A stretch of DNA of 64,000 nucleotides, taken from assembly GCA_963791325.1 (NCBI GenBank), contig CAWBRU010000018.1, positions 248,001-312,000 on the forward strand, in the 5' to 3' direction. This stretch comes from JBEVJK01 sp963791325. GTDB lineage: Bacteria; Pseudomonadota; Alphaproteobacteria; Rhizobiales; Rhizobiaceae. The position numbers were made by a program, and so were the translations under genes. Below are positions 50,301-58,753 of the stretch, in pieces. The notes beneath the pieces are model-generated. The model saw only the letters and a list, made by a program, of their open reading frames with translations, was not told the origin of the DNA and did not search any database. Each line of letters begins with the position of its first letter. Position 1 is the first letter of the stretch.

Positions 50301-53078
50301 CACGGTGAAAGTGCCGCTGCCGGCCTTGGTCAGCCCGCCGTCTCCGGAGATGACGCCGGAGAAGGTGGTGCTGGTGTTGTCCGAACCGGTGGTGAGATCG
50401 CCGCTGGCGATCACCTGACCGGCGCCCGACAGCGAGCCGATCTGCTCGGCGAAGCCGTTGAGGTCGAGCACCGCGCCGGCCGCGACGGAGAAGGCGCTTC
50501 GGCCGGAGAAGACATAGTCGCCGCCGGCCGTGAGCGTTCCAGCCGCCACCGTGGTCGCCCCGGTATAGGTGTCAAGGCCGGAGAGCCTGAGCGTGCCGGC
50601 ACCGAGCTTGGTGAGGCCGCCGACCGGCTCGAAGACATACCCGTCGGCGATCGGGCCGGACAGCGTGGCGAGGCCGGTATTGATGTTGATTTTGGTCTGG
50701 CCGGCGGTCAGCATCGCGTTGGCAAGGCCGCCTGAGCCGGTGAGGTCAAGGGTGCTGCCGCCCAACAGCGACAGCGTGCCGGTGCCGATGGTGCCGTCAC
50801 CGGTGACCGCCAGCGTGCCCTCCGTGACCACGGTCTTGCCGGAATAGCTGTTGGCGCCCGACAGTGTGAAGGTGCCGCTGCCCATCTTGGTCAGGGAGCC
50901 GGAGCCGGAGATGATACCGGAGAAGGTCGTGCTGGTGTTGTCCAAGCCGGTCAGAAGGTTGTCGCCGGTGATGACCGAGCCGGCGCCGGCGAGCGAGCCG
51001 ATCCATTCGACATAATGGTTGAGGTCGAGCACCGCGCCGGCATCGACCGTATAGGCGCTGGCTCTGGAGAAGACATAGTCGCCGCCGGCCGTGAGCGTTC
51101 CAGCCGCCACCGTGGTCGCCCCGGTATAGGTGTCAAGGCCGGAGAGCCTGAGCGTGCCGGCACCGGTCTTGGTGAGGCCGCCGGCCGGAAACGACTCGTC
51201 CATGTCGGTGATCGGTCCCGACAGCGTCGCAAGGCCGCTGCCGACATCGATGCTGGGGCTTCCCGAAACCAGCACCGCATTGGCAAATCCTGCCGACCCG
51301 GTGAGGTCAAGCTCGGTGCCGTCGAGCAGCGACAGCGTGCCGGTGCCGATGGTGCCGGCATCGGTCACCGCCAGCGTACCGAATCCGACTACCGTCCCGC
51401 CCGAATAAGTGTTGGCGCCTTTCAGCGTGAAGCTGCCGGCGCCCTCCTTGAGCAGCATGCCGGCGCCGGAGATGATGCCGGAATAGGTCGTGCTCGAGTT
51501 ATCCTCGCCAAGCGTAAGCAGGGCGTCGCCGAGCCTTACCGAGCCGGCGCCGGCGAGCGAGCCGATGTCCTGCGAATACCCATCGAGGTCGAGCACGGCC
51601 TGGTCGGCGATGGTGACGGCGGTGGTGATTGGCAACGCGCCGGCAATGCCGGCCTTGAGCGTTCCGGCCTGCACATCGGTCGGCCCGCTATATGTGCCTT
51701 GGCCGGCGACCGTGAGGATGCCGCTGCCGATCTTGGTGAGGCCGCCGCCACCGCTGATCGGACCCAAGAGCGTCGCATTGTTGGCGCGGGTGTCGATGGT
51801 GCTGTCGGTGTCGAGGCGGATCGGCAGGTCGCTGGTGATCTGCGGTCCGGCGAGCTGCAGCGTGCCGCCGGTCAATATCGGCCCCGGTACCCCGCCTTGG
51901 GCCGACGTCATCGTGCAGCGCAACGCGCCTCCTGTGTTGGCGACGAAAACCAAGCCGCTGGCCAGCATGGCATTGCCGTTGGAGCAGGCGCCGAGGTCGT
52001 ACGGCTGGGCACCGACGGGAATGTCCGGGCCGGCGGTGCGGGTCGCAAGATCGATGGGCGTAACCGTGTCGTTTGAGGCATTGCTCACGTAGAGCGTCTT
52101 GCCGTCAGGCGAAAGGGCGACACCCGTCGGCGACCCGCCGCCGCCATCGATCTCAATCCGGTACCCGACCGACCCCTCGATCATCAGCACGGAGCTATCT
52201 CCGAGAAGCGCCACATATCGGGTCCGGCCGTCCTGCGACACCGCCGAGCCGCGCGGGGCGGTGTTGTCCCCAAGAAAGAACGACGTCGTGCTACCGGTCG
52301 CCGTGTCGATGGAATAGACATAGCCTCGGGCGTCGAGATTGTGGACGCTCGAGGCAACCACCGTCTTGCCGTCGGGCGAGATCGAAAGGCCGAAGGCCGC
52401 ATAGTCGGCACCCCCGACCTCGATTGGGGTTTTGGCCTCGCCCGACACCAAATCGACGGGGGTGACGATGCCGGTGGCCCGGCTGCTGACATAGGCGGTC
52501 TTGCCGTCGGGCGAGATGACGATGTTGCCCGACCCATCCATTTGGATGGTCGCGCCGATCTCCGCGGAATGCGTGTCGATCGGCACGACGCCGCTGTCGT
52601 AGGACACGTAGAGCGTGCGGCCATCCGGGGTAACGGCGACGCTTTTCGGAACCTCATCGCCCGGTTCCACGGTGGTCCACTGCGTCACCGAATTGGTGGC
52701 GGTGTTGATGGCGAAGACGCCGACTTCGGTCGCTATCCAGACCCGCGATTGGTCGCCGCTGACCGCAACGCTCAACGGGAACGTGCCGTCTCCGATGGGG
52801 ATGGTGGCGACCGTGGCGTTAGTGGCGCTGTCGATGACCGACGCCGTATTGTCGTCGGCGTTGGGGACGTAGATCAGCGTGCCCTGGCCGGCCGCCTGAG
52901 CCGCCACCGTGCACAGCGCCGCCACACAAGCGACCGTGCTCAAATACCAGGCTTTGCGGCTGGACCGGCGGCGGGCGCGATACGCCACGGGCTGTGCAAT
53001 GGCCGCCGGCAGCCGCAGGGCTGCGAGCAGACTGCCGACATTCGCTTGGATCCGAGCAGAGGCGGGGCCGTCGCTCAT
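47397..53078 (-). CDS. Large autotransporter: YVTN beta-propeller + passenger repeats + outer-membrane beta-barrel
   Basis: Surface protein of about 1,890 residues (type Va secretion). Order: a basic N-terminus and signal segment (about residues 40-65, ending AAQA); a YVTN-type beta-propeller at about 67-375 with repeated SPDGKT[LAV]YV[SA] units; about 1,200 residues of autotransporter-associated repeats (GGLTKxGAGTLxLSG, NTYSGxTxVxxGTL); then the barrel from about 1,600, starting GFWSQAIG and ending in the terminal Phe of FLKVQF. The start is uncertain: I used ATG 53078; the frame is open to a GTG at 53321. It interrupts the moeA-lexA order and has its own terminator. Host-contact or adhesion role is inferred only. 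Confidence 0.88.
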   Translation of the reverse strand: MSDGPASARIQANVGSLLAALRLPAAIAQPVAYRARRRSSRKAWYLSTVACVAALCTVAAQAAGQGTLIYVPNADDNTASVIDSATNATVATIPIGDGTFPLSVAVSGDQSRVWIATEVGVFAINTATNSVTQWTTVEPGDEVPKSVAVTPDGRTLYVSYDSGVVPIDTHSAEIGATIQMDGSGNIVISPDGKTAYVSSRATGIVTPVDLVSGEAKTPIEVGGADYAAFGLSISPDGKTVVASSVHNLDARGYVYSIDTATGSTTSFFLGDNTAPRGSAVSQDGRTRYVALLGDSSVLMIEGSVGYRIEIDGGGGSPTGVALSPDGKTLYVSNASNDTVTPIDLATRTAGPDIPVGAQPYDLGACSNGNAMLASGLVFVANTGGALRCTMTSAQGGVPGPILTGGTLQLAGPQITSDLPIRLDTDSTIDTRANNATLLGPISGGGGLTKIGSGILTVAGQGTYSGPTDVQAGTLKAGIAGALPITTAVTIADQAVLDLDGYSQDIGSLAGAGSVRLGDALLTLGEDNSSTTYSGIISGAGMLLKEGAGSFTLKGANTYSGGTVVGFGTLAVTDAGTIGTGTLSLLDGTELDLTGSAGFANAVLVSGSPSIDVGSGLATLSGPITDMDESFPAGGLTKTGAGTLRLSGLDTYTGATTVAAGTLTAGGDYVFSRASAYTVDAGAVLDLNHYVEWIGSLAGAGSVITGDNLLTGLDNTSTTFSGIISGSGSLTKMGSGTFTLSGANSYSGKTVVTEGTLAVTGDGTIGTGTLSLLGGSTLDLTGSGGLANAMLTAGQTKININTGLATLSGPIADGYVFEPVGGLTKLGAGTLRLSGLDTYTGATTVAAGTLTAGGDYVFSGRSAFSVAAGAVLDLNGFAEQIGSLSGAGQVIASGDLTTGSDNTSTTFSGVISGDGGLTKAGSGTFTVTGASTYTGLTEVADGTLQVDGAIGPVIVDSGAALGGKGSIGGPVEIDDGGHLLGTQGQTLHTGSLGLSEDAQVDVGLSAPGGGALFDVAGDLTLDGVLNVESIGGVGVYRLFDYSGSLADNGMTIGAAPVSGLLVQTAVADEVNLVNAGGETLTFWDGGLPANHDNDRVDGGDGAWTLADDNWTDVNGAVNSAYEPSFAIFQAAPGVVTVDDSGGAVAVTGMQFTVDGYRIDGDPLTLSGPQSVIRVGDGSSDGADVTATIAVDLTGAATLVKDDLGTLVLSGTDTYTGGTVIAGGTLQIGDGGTTGSVVGDIADDAALTFDRSDSFTYAGVISGTGALTKQGAGTLTLSGDSPFTGITTISGGTLKIGDGGTTGSLAGDIVDDAALIFERSDALTYAGVISGTGELSKQGAGTLTLSGDSPLSGPTTVGAGTLVVDGSLAHSPFTIQSGATLAGGGTVGDLTVDAGGTVAPGLVTPITTLSVAGDVSFASGSTLAVTVLPDGRSDRLAATGTITLGGSTLAVTAGAGKFNPTTHATILTAGGGVTGSFGNVTSNLAFLTPSLAYGAGGITLGFTQTAELASAGNNRNQRAVADALQALGSASPLYDAVIGQDAGGARQAFNALSGEAHASAITAGLSDQRLIRDAILDRLSRPAAAPAAGQTMALAGRHGFGAAAEAPDDTLGFWSQAIGDTGTNRGDAEVAALSHQTAGVIFGGDVGGLDVPGGTARLGAAGGYLHDNFDVDERASSGRVDSVFAALYGSAAYGPVQLSAGAAYSRNTTRLDRRIVFPGFGEAAASEGHGTTAQAFGEAGYRFDLAAPALGGLPLGHAWLQPFVGGAVVHLHQDGFGEDGGLAALSALAASQDVATTTLGLRAEAALTGALPLTARTMLGWRHAYGDAAPTAALAFQGGSPFTVEGAAGNRDAFVAEASLDYALTTNAAIGVAYAGQFGRTATDNTFSAFLKVQF
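50505..50604 (-). repeat. 100-bp exact direct repeat inside the autotransporter gene, copy 1
   Basis: Identical base for base to 51066-51165, 561 bases (187 codons) away and in the same frame. It encodes the TLRLSGLDTYTG and VAAGTLTAGGDYVFS segment of the passenger. Flanking sequence is also similar, so a ~560-base unit was probably duplicated. Confidence 0.9.
51066..51165 (-). repeat. 100-bp exact direct repeat inside the autotransporter gene, copy 2
   Basis: Second copy of the unit at 50505-50604. Shorter passenger units of about 207 bases also recur near 49050 and 49258 with near-identical sequence. Confidence 0.9.
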
Positions 53079-53332
53079 GGCCAGCCCTGCGCGCATTCCG
53101 CGTTGCACGGGCGCCGCCCATCCATCTGTCGGCGATGCCCGATCGATTGCCGCGCCTTTGGCCCCCTGCGACCGGCGCCGTCCTCTGAACGCGCCTGCCC
53201 CCACTCTCATTTTCCCCACGGATTGCCCCTCTTCCACCAAACAACTGTTCCGTTGTGCGGCTGTGCCTTGACAGAGGCACCGCCGACGGAGGCTCTTCGC
53301 CCAAACAACAGTCTTACTCACGAGCGATGTTT

Positions 53333-53381
53333 GTCATATGACCAGATCTTTGGATCTAGTCAAATGATCAATCATTGATCA
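53333..53381. promoter_or_regulatory. Cluster of three palindromes upstream of the autotransporter gene
   Basis: In 49 bases lie GTCATATGAC (53333-53342), AGATC-TTTG-GATCT (53344-53357) and TGATCAAT-C-ATTGATCA (53365-53381), all perfect. A TTGACT (minus strand, 53358-53363) with CATATG 17 bases downstream is a weak promoter candidate running toward the autotransporter. The AT-rich stretch stands out against GC-rich surroundings. Confidence 0.45.
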
Positions 53382-53742
53382 ACAAATCACAGCTTGCACT
53401 TGATGAGAGCTATGAACGCTCTGGTTGCGCCCTGTGGGAATTCAAACTGGGAGTGGCTGGAAGGCACCTCGATGAGGGAGAAGGAGCCGTCGGAGCGGAT
53501 CAACGATTGTCAGGCCATTGAGCGAAATCGCATGTTGGCGGACCTGCCGGGTCTCCGGCGGTCCCGCTTGTGCCGGCAGACCTTGCGAGAGTGCAATTCG
53601 GCCTAAACGAGGTGTTTCGGAACGACGCAGATACGGTCGATCTAGGCCGGATCCGCCTGCCCGTGGCCCTCGGCGTGCGCCCCCTCGCCCAGCGGCAGAT
53701 AATTTCAGTGTCCCGCCATTCATCAAACTTTAAATGGTTGCG
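53382..53742. other. Intergenic stretch between the autotransporter control region and the lexA promoter
   Basis: No gene or hairpin that I can support. A 67-codon plus-strand frame (53403-53606) exists but has no ribosome-binding site, several Cys and Arg residues without pattern and no family resemblance; I treat it as chance. Confidence 0.4.
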
Positions 53743-53784
53743 GAACACAACTGGAACAGATAGTGTTTTGTTCTGGTTTTGTTT
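53738..53784 (+). promoter_or_regulatory. lexA promoter with SOS (LexA) boxes
   Basis: GAAC-N7-GAAC at 53743-53757 reads on the other strand as GTTC-N7-GTTC, the alphaproteobacterial LexA box. A second, imperfect box GTTC-N7-GTTT is at 53770-53784. TTGCGG (53738-53743) is a possible -35 with a weak TAGTGT -10 at 53761-53766, so LexA would cover the promoter: autoregulation. Confidence 0.7.
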
Positions 53785-53809
53785 TTGGTCTGATTCCGAG
53801 GGGACGGAG

Positions 53810-54526
53810 ATGCTGACGCGCAAGCAACACGAACTGCTGATGTTCATCCATGAGCGGCTGAAGGAAGCCGGCATCCCGCCTTCGTTCGACGAGATGAAGG
53901 AGGCGCTCGATCTCGCCTCCAAGTCGGGCATTCACCGGCTGATCACCGCGCTGGAGGAGCGCGGCTTCATCCGCCGCCTGCCCAACCGGGCCCGCGCGCT
54001 CGAAGTGCTGCGGCTGCCCGAGTCGATTGCGCCGGGCCTCAATCCGTCGCGCAAATTCTCGCCCAGCGTCATCGAGGGCAGCCTTGGCAAACGGGGGCCA
54101 GACGGCGCCCGCAAGCCGGTCGCCAGCAATGACGAGGGGCCGGCCGGCGTTTCCGTGCCGGTGATGGGCCGGATCGCGGCCGGGGTGCCCATCGACGCCA
54201 TCCAGCATCAGACCCACACGGTGTTGGTGCCGCCCGAGATGATCGCCGGCGGCGAGCACTATGCGCTCGAGGTGAAGGGTGATTCGATGATCGACGCCGG
54301 CATTCTGGACGGCGACACGGTGATCATCCGCAACGCCGATACGGCGAGCCCGGGCGAGATCGTGGTGGCGCTGGTCGACGACGAAGAGGCAACGCTCAAG
54401 CGGTTTAGGCGCAAGGGCGCCTCGATCGCCTTGGAAGCCGCCAATCCGGCCTATGAGACGCGCATCTTCGGGCCCGATCGGGTCAAGGTCCAGGGCCGCC
54501 TCGTCGGCCTCATCCGCCGCTACTGA
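53810..54526 (+). CDS. lexA: SOS response repressor LexA
   Basis: Represses DNA-repair genes and self-cleaves when RecA is activated. The N-terminal winged helix (MLTRKQHELLMFIHERL...; recognition helix near ASKSGIHRLITALEERGF) is followed by a linker, the Ala-Gly cleavage site in GRIAAGVP, the catalytic Ser in GDSMIDAGI and Lys in ATLKRFRR. The 238-residue length fits the alphaproteobacterial form, with a longer linker than in E. coli. GAGGGGACGGAG precedes the ATG. Confidence 0.97.
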   Translation: MLTRKQHELLMFIHERLKEAGIPPSFDEMKEALDLASKSGIHRLITALEERGFIRRLPNRARALEVLRLPESIAPGLNPSRKFSPSVIEGSLGKRGPDGARKPVASNDEGPAGVSVPVMGRIAAGVPIDAIQHQTHTVLVPPEMIAGGEHYALEVKGDSMIDAGILDGDTVIIRNADTASPGEIVVALVDDEEATLKRFRRKGASIALEAANPAYETRIFGPDRVKVQGRLVGLIRRY

Positions 54527-54561
54527 AGCCGGGCGCTGCAGGCGGGCAATCCGCCCGACCT

Positions 54562-57039
54562 TCAGTCGTCGTCGTCTTCGGCGCTTGCCGGGGATCGGGA
54601 GGCATCGGCGCCGCCACGGGCAAGGTCCTTTGGCTGCGGTCGCGCCGCCAGGCCGCGGGCGGCGCGCGAGAACTGGCGATAGAGATGCCAGGGCCGGAAC
54701 GGCTCGGCGATGGCGAAGCGCACGCCGATCCGCGGCACCGAACCTTGCCGCAGGGTAATCGCCGCGCTGCCATGGCGTGCGAGGTCGCGGGCGGTGATCA
54801 CGACCACCTCGCGGCCGCTGCACGGCCGCCCGGCCGCGGGTTCGGACACGACCAGCAGATCGGCAGGGCCGCAGGCCTGCGCGGCGGCTTCTTGCGTCGC
54901 GGCAGTGGCGATGCCGAAGCCAAGATGGCGGGCCATGCACAGCCCGGCCTCGCACCGGAAGCCGGTGTCGTCCGGCATGGGATCGGCGGCCTCCGGGTTT
55001 GGACCGGCAAGGCCGTTCCCGGGCCTGACGATGCGGTCGGTCAGCAAGGCCCGCTGCCAATCCTTGACGAGAAACGCCGAAGGACGGGTCCGGCTCACGG
55101 CCAGGCTGTGGTCGGGCAATGCGAAGGCCACCAGCCGGCCATCCTCGGCGACCAGCACGTCGGGCGCGGCGCGCAAGGCAAAGCCGGCCAGGCCCGCCGC
55201 GGCGAGCGGCACGGCCAACCAGCGCAGCCGGCCGCTGAACAATGTGGCGAAAAGCAGCGCGGCGGTAATCGAAAGCACCGCACCCACCGGGGCAACCCCT
55301 GCCCCGTCGAGCGGCGAGCGGGCGGAGAACCACTCGGCGACGCCGGTCATCCACGCAAGCCCCTTGCCCATCGCATCCAGCGCCGGACCGTCCCAGCCGA
55401 GCGGCATCAAGGCAACGGCCACGACGGCGGCTGGCATCACCAGCGCCGAAACCACCGGCATCGCCACCAGATTGGTCGGCAGGCTGAGCGGCGCCACCCG
55501 GCCGAAGTGGTAGATGCCGTAGACGGCTGTCGCGGCCCCGGCAACCAGCGACGTCAGCGCCAGGCCGATGCCGTGCCGGGCAGTCGCCGACAGCAGCCGC
55601 GCCGGCAGCCCGCGGACCGCTCCCGCGGGGCCGCCGTGCGCGGTGCGCCGTGTCACCCAGCCATAGGCACCGACCAACGCCACGGTGGCGGCGAACGACA
55701 TCTGAAAGCTCGGGCCGACCACCTCGTGCGGCGTCCACGCCTCGACCGCCAGAGCCGCGAGCGCAACGTTGCGCAAAGTCAGTGCCGCACGGTCGAAGAT
55801 CACCGCGACCAGCATGATGGCGAGCATGATGAAGCTGCGCTCGGCCGCCACGGCATAGCCGGAAACGGCCAGGTAGACGGCAAGGGCGAGAAGCGCGCCG
55901 CCGGCAGCGAACTTCTTGACCGGCCAGCGCGCCGCCACGCCGGGCAGCAGCGCGAGGCCGAACCGGATGGCCCCCATGACCGTCGCTGCCACCAGCGCCA
56001 TATGCAGGCCGGAAATCGACAGTACATGCGCAAGGCCGGTGCGCCGGAGCGCCTCGTTGACGTCCTCCGGGATGCCGGCGCGCACGCCGACCACCAGCGC
56101 GGCGGCGATTTCTCCCTCGACACCGCCGATCCGCGCGCGGATCCGGCCGGCCATCGCGTCGCGAACCCTTTCTGCTGCCGCATCGAGCCGCCACAGCCAG
56201 GATTGTTCGGCGCCCGTTTCCGGCTCCGGTTCCAGCTGCGGCGGGCCGAGGAAAAATCCCGTCGCACCAAGGCCTTCGAAGAAACTGTCGAAGGCAAAGT
56301 CGAACGAGCCCGGACGCACCGGTCCGGTCGGCGGGCGCAAATGCACGAGGCCGCCGACCACGCTGCCGGGCTCGGCCGCCGCAGGCAGCGCGCGGGTCGA
56401 CACCCGCACCCGGTCCGGCGGATGGGAGAGCGCGGGATGTGCGCTGGACAGAAGCCTCAGAGTGAGCCGGATGCGCCCGGAGGCAAGCTGCTCCACCGCC
56501 TCGATGCGGCCCGTGATCCGGGTCGTCACCTCGCTGCCGAGCACGGCACCGGCGCGCCGCCAGGTCTCGAAATGAGCAAGCGAGGCGCCGAAGCCGATCA
56601 GGCAGACCGCCGCCGCCGGCAGCGAGAGAAAGCGCAGCCGACGCAGCGCAAGGGCAGCTGTCGCGCCGATCAGCGTGGCGGCCGCCAGCACCAGCAGGCT
56701 GGGCTCGGCAGCCGCCTCGAAATAGACCAGGATGCCGATGCCGATGGCGATCGGGGCAAAGAGAAACGCCGTGCCGCGGTCGGCCTCGTCGGCCATTGCC
56801 GTGGCCAGCCACCCGACCGGGCCGCGCGCCAGGGGACGCTGGCGAAATAGGTCGACCGCCGCCGGAGAGCGGTGAAGATTCCGTGCGGTCACGGGCGCCG
56901 GCGCGAGCGGAACAGGCAGCTTGCCCGGCTCGGCAAAGGCCTGCGCCAGCGATACCGAAAACAGCAGCTGCTCGGTCGACGCCTGCTCGGCGGCGCCAGC
57001 CGTACCCGGCCTCCCCGCCATGGCCCCGACCCCTTGCAC
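54562..57039 (-). CDS. comEC: ComEC/Rec2 family competence protein
   Basis: Inner-membrane channel family for DNA uptake. At 825 residues it has an N-terminal membrane pair and OB-like DUF4131 region (about 90-260), then the Competence domain with many membrane segments and the landmark GLAHVLSISGLHMALVA. The C-terminal soluble part, where a metallo-beta-lactamase domain sits in Bacillus ComEC, lacks an HxHxDH metal motif. The start could be ATG 57039 or 57021. It lies between lexA (convergent) and gltX (divergent), its usual place in the order. Confidence 0.92.
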   Translation of the reverse strand: MQGVGAMAGRPGTAGAAEQASTEQLLFSVSLAQAFAEPGKLPVPLAPAPVTARNLHRSPAAVDLFRQRPLARGPVGWLATAMADEADRGTAFLFAPIAIGIGILVYFEAAAEPSLLVLAAATLIGATAALALRRLRFLSLPAAAVCLIGFGASLAHFETWRRAGAVLGSEVTTRITGRIEAVEQLASGRIRLTLRLLSSAHPALSHPPDRVRVSTRALPAAAEPGSVVGGLVHLRPPTGPVRPGSFDFAFDSFFEGLGATGFFLGPPQLEPEPETGAEQSWLWRLDAAAERVRDAMAGRIRARIGGVEGEIAAALVVGVRAGIPEDVNEALRRTGLAHVLSISGLHMALVAATVMGAIRFGLALLPGVAARWPVKKFAAGGALLALAVYLAVSGYAVAAERSFIMLAIMLVAVIFDRAALTLRNVALAALAVEAWTPHEVVGPSFQMSFAATVALVGAYGWVTRRTAHGGPAGAVRGLPARLLSATARHGIGLALTSLVAGAATAVYGIYHFGRVAPLSLPTNLVAMPVVSALVMPAAVVAVALMPLGWDGPALDAMGKGLAWMTGVAEWFSARSPLDGAGVAPVGAVLSITAALLFATLFSGRLRWLAVPLAAAGLAGFALRAAPDVLVAEDGRLVAFALPDHSLAVSRTRPSAFLVKDWQRALLTDRIVRPGNGLAGPNPEAADPMPDDTGFRCEAGLCMARHLGFGIATAATQEAAAQACGPADLLVVSEPAAGRPCSGREVVVITARDLARHGSAAITLRQGSVPRIGVRFAIAEPFRPWHLYRQFSRAARGLAARPQPKDLARGGADASRSPASAEDDDD

Positions 57040-57137
57040 CCCGGTCGCCCTATGCTACATCAACCCCACCGATTTTCCAGCTGCCGCCAGCCCCTCAGTG
57101 GCCGCGATCAGTGCCGATCTCACGAAAGTCTTCCTCG

Positions 57138-58560
57138 ATGGCCGACACCGTCGTCACGCGTTTTGCTCCCTCGCCGACCGGCTATCTGCACATCGGCGGC
57201 GCGCGCACGGCGCTGTTCAACTGGCTCTATGCCCGCCACACCGGCGGCACCATGCTGTTGCGCATCGAGGACACCGACCGCGAACGCTCGACGGAGGCGG
57301 CCACCGAGGCGATCCTCGACGGGCTGAGCTGGCTCGGGCTCTATTGGGAGGGCTCACCGCTTTCTCAATTCGCCCGCGCGCCGCGGCACCGCGAGGTCGC
57401 GGAGGAGCTCGTGCGCGCCGGCAAGGCCTACTATTGCTACGCCACGCCGGAGGAGCTCGCCGCCATGCGCGAGGCCGCGCGGGCCGAAGGCAGGCCGCCG
57501 CGCTACGATGGCAGATGGCGCGACCGTGCCCCTTCAGAGGCGCCGCCCGGCGTGCCCGGCGCCATCCGCATCAAGGCCCCGCAAACCGGCGAGACGGTGG
57601 TGCACGACCGTGTGCAGGGCGAGATTCGCTTCCCGAACAAGGATCTCGACGATTTCATCATCCTGCGCTCCGATGGCACGCCGACCTATATGCACGCCGT
57701 GGTCGTCGACGATCACGACATGGGCGTGACCCATATCATTCGCGGCGACGACCACCTCACCAACGCGGCGCGGCAGACGCTGATTTACGCGGCGATGGGA
57801 TGGCCGGTGCCAGTGATGGCCCATATCCCGCTGATCCACGGTGCGGACGGCGCCAAGCTGTCCAAGCGGCACGGGGCGTTGGGCGTCGAAGCGTACCGGG
57901 CCATGGGCTACCTGCCGTCCGCGCTGCGCAACTATCTGGCGCGGCTCGGCTGGAGCCATGGCGACGACGAGGTGATGGCCCTGGACGACATGATCCGCTG
58001 GTTCGATATCGACGACGTCAACAAGGGTGCCGCGCGCTTCGACTTCCAGAAGCTCGAGGCGCTCAACGGCGTCCATATGCGGCAGATGAGCGACCAGGAC
58101 CTGTTCGACACATTGCTGGCCACGCTGCCCCATCTCCCGAATGGCGGCGATATTTCCGCTGGGCTCGACAGCCACCGCAAAGGACAGCTTCTTGCCGCCA
58201 TGCCGGGGCTGAAGGAACGCGCGAAGACACTTGTCGAACTCGCTGACGGGGCACGCTTTTTGTTTGCCGAGCGGCCGCTTGTTTTGGACGAAAGAGCCGC
58301 GGCACTATTGACCCCCGAGGCGAAAGCGGTCCTGCGCCATGCCAGAAATGCGCTTGCGCCGGTTCAGGACTGGACGGCTCATGCGACAGAGGGGGCGATC
58401 CGAGAGGTGGCCGCTCGCGAGCAGCCTGAAGCTCGGCGCGGTTGCGCAGCCCTTGCGCGCCGCGCTCACCGGACGCAGCACCTCGCCCGGGGTTTTCGAC
58501 GTGCTTGCCGTGCTTGGCCGCGAGGAGAGCCTGGCGCGCATCGAAGATCAAATCGATTAG
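57138..58560 (+). pseudogene. gltX: Glutamate--tRNA ligase, frameshifted near the 3' end
   Basis: Charges tRNA-Glu. The class I signature is FAPSPTGYLHIGGART (residues 8-23) and the KMSKS-type motif is KLSKRHG. The frame from ATG 57138 reads normally to AIREVAAREQ, then runs into unrelated Arg-rich sequence up to 58631. The expected ending (LKLGAVAQPLRAAL, GVFDVLAVLGREESLARI) lies in the next frame, ending at 58560. Deleting one C of the CC at 58425-58426 joins them into a normal 473-residue enzyme. Because the gene is usually essential, an assembly error or a second gltX elsewhere is likely. Confidence 0.92.
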
Positions 58561-58753
58561 GCTTGGCCGGCCTTGACCAAGCCTTCGACATTGGCATTGT
58601 AAATCGCTCTGTTGCGGTGCAACATCCGTAGCTATGGGCTAATATGGCAGGCATGAAGAGCGTGCGCGGGGCAAAGTGCGTGCGCGCAAACGGCTTGGGT
58701 TTCGATTGAGCGGCTTCGGGACGCTGACAGATCAGATTGCAAGGAGTTCTTCG

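Noticed and set aside
47268..50735. 1,155-codon open frame on the plus strand opposite the autotransporter gene
   Set aside because: It is the antisense of repeat-rich, GC-biased codons; its product is low-complexity Gly/Ala/Glu/Arg with no domain, whereas the minus strand encodes clear autotransporter domains.
53403..53606. 67-codon frame between the autotransporter and lexA
   Set aside because: No ribosome-binding site, no family resemblance, composition not typical of a protein.
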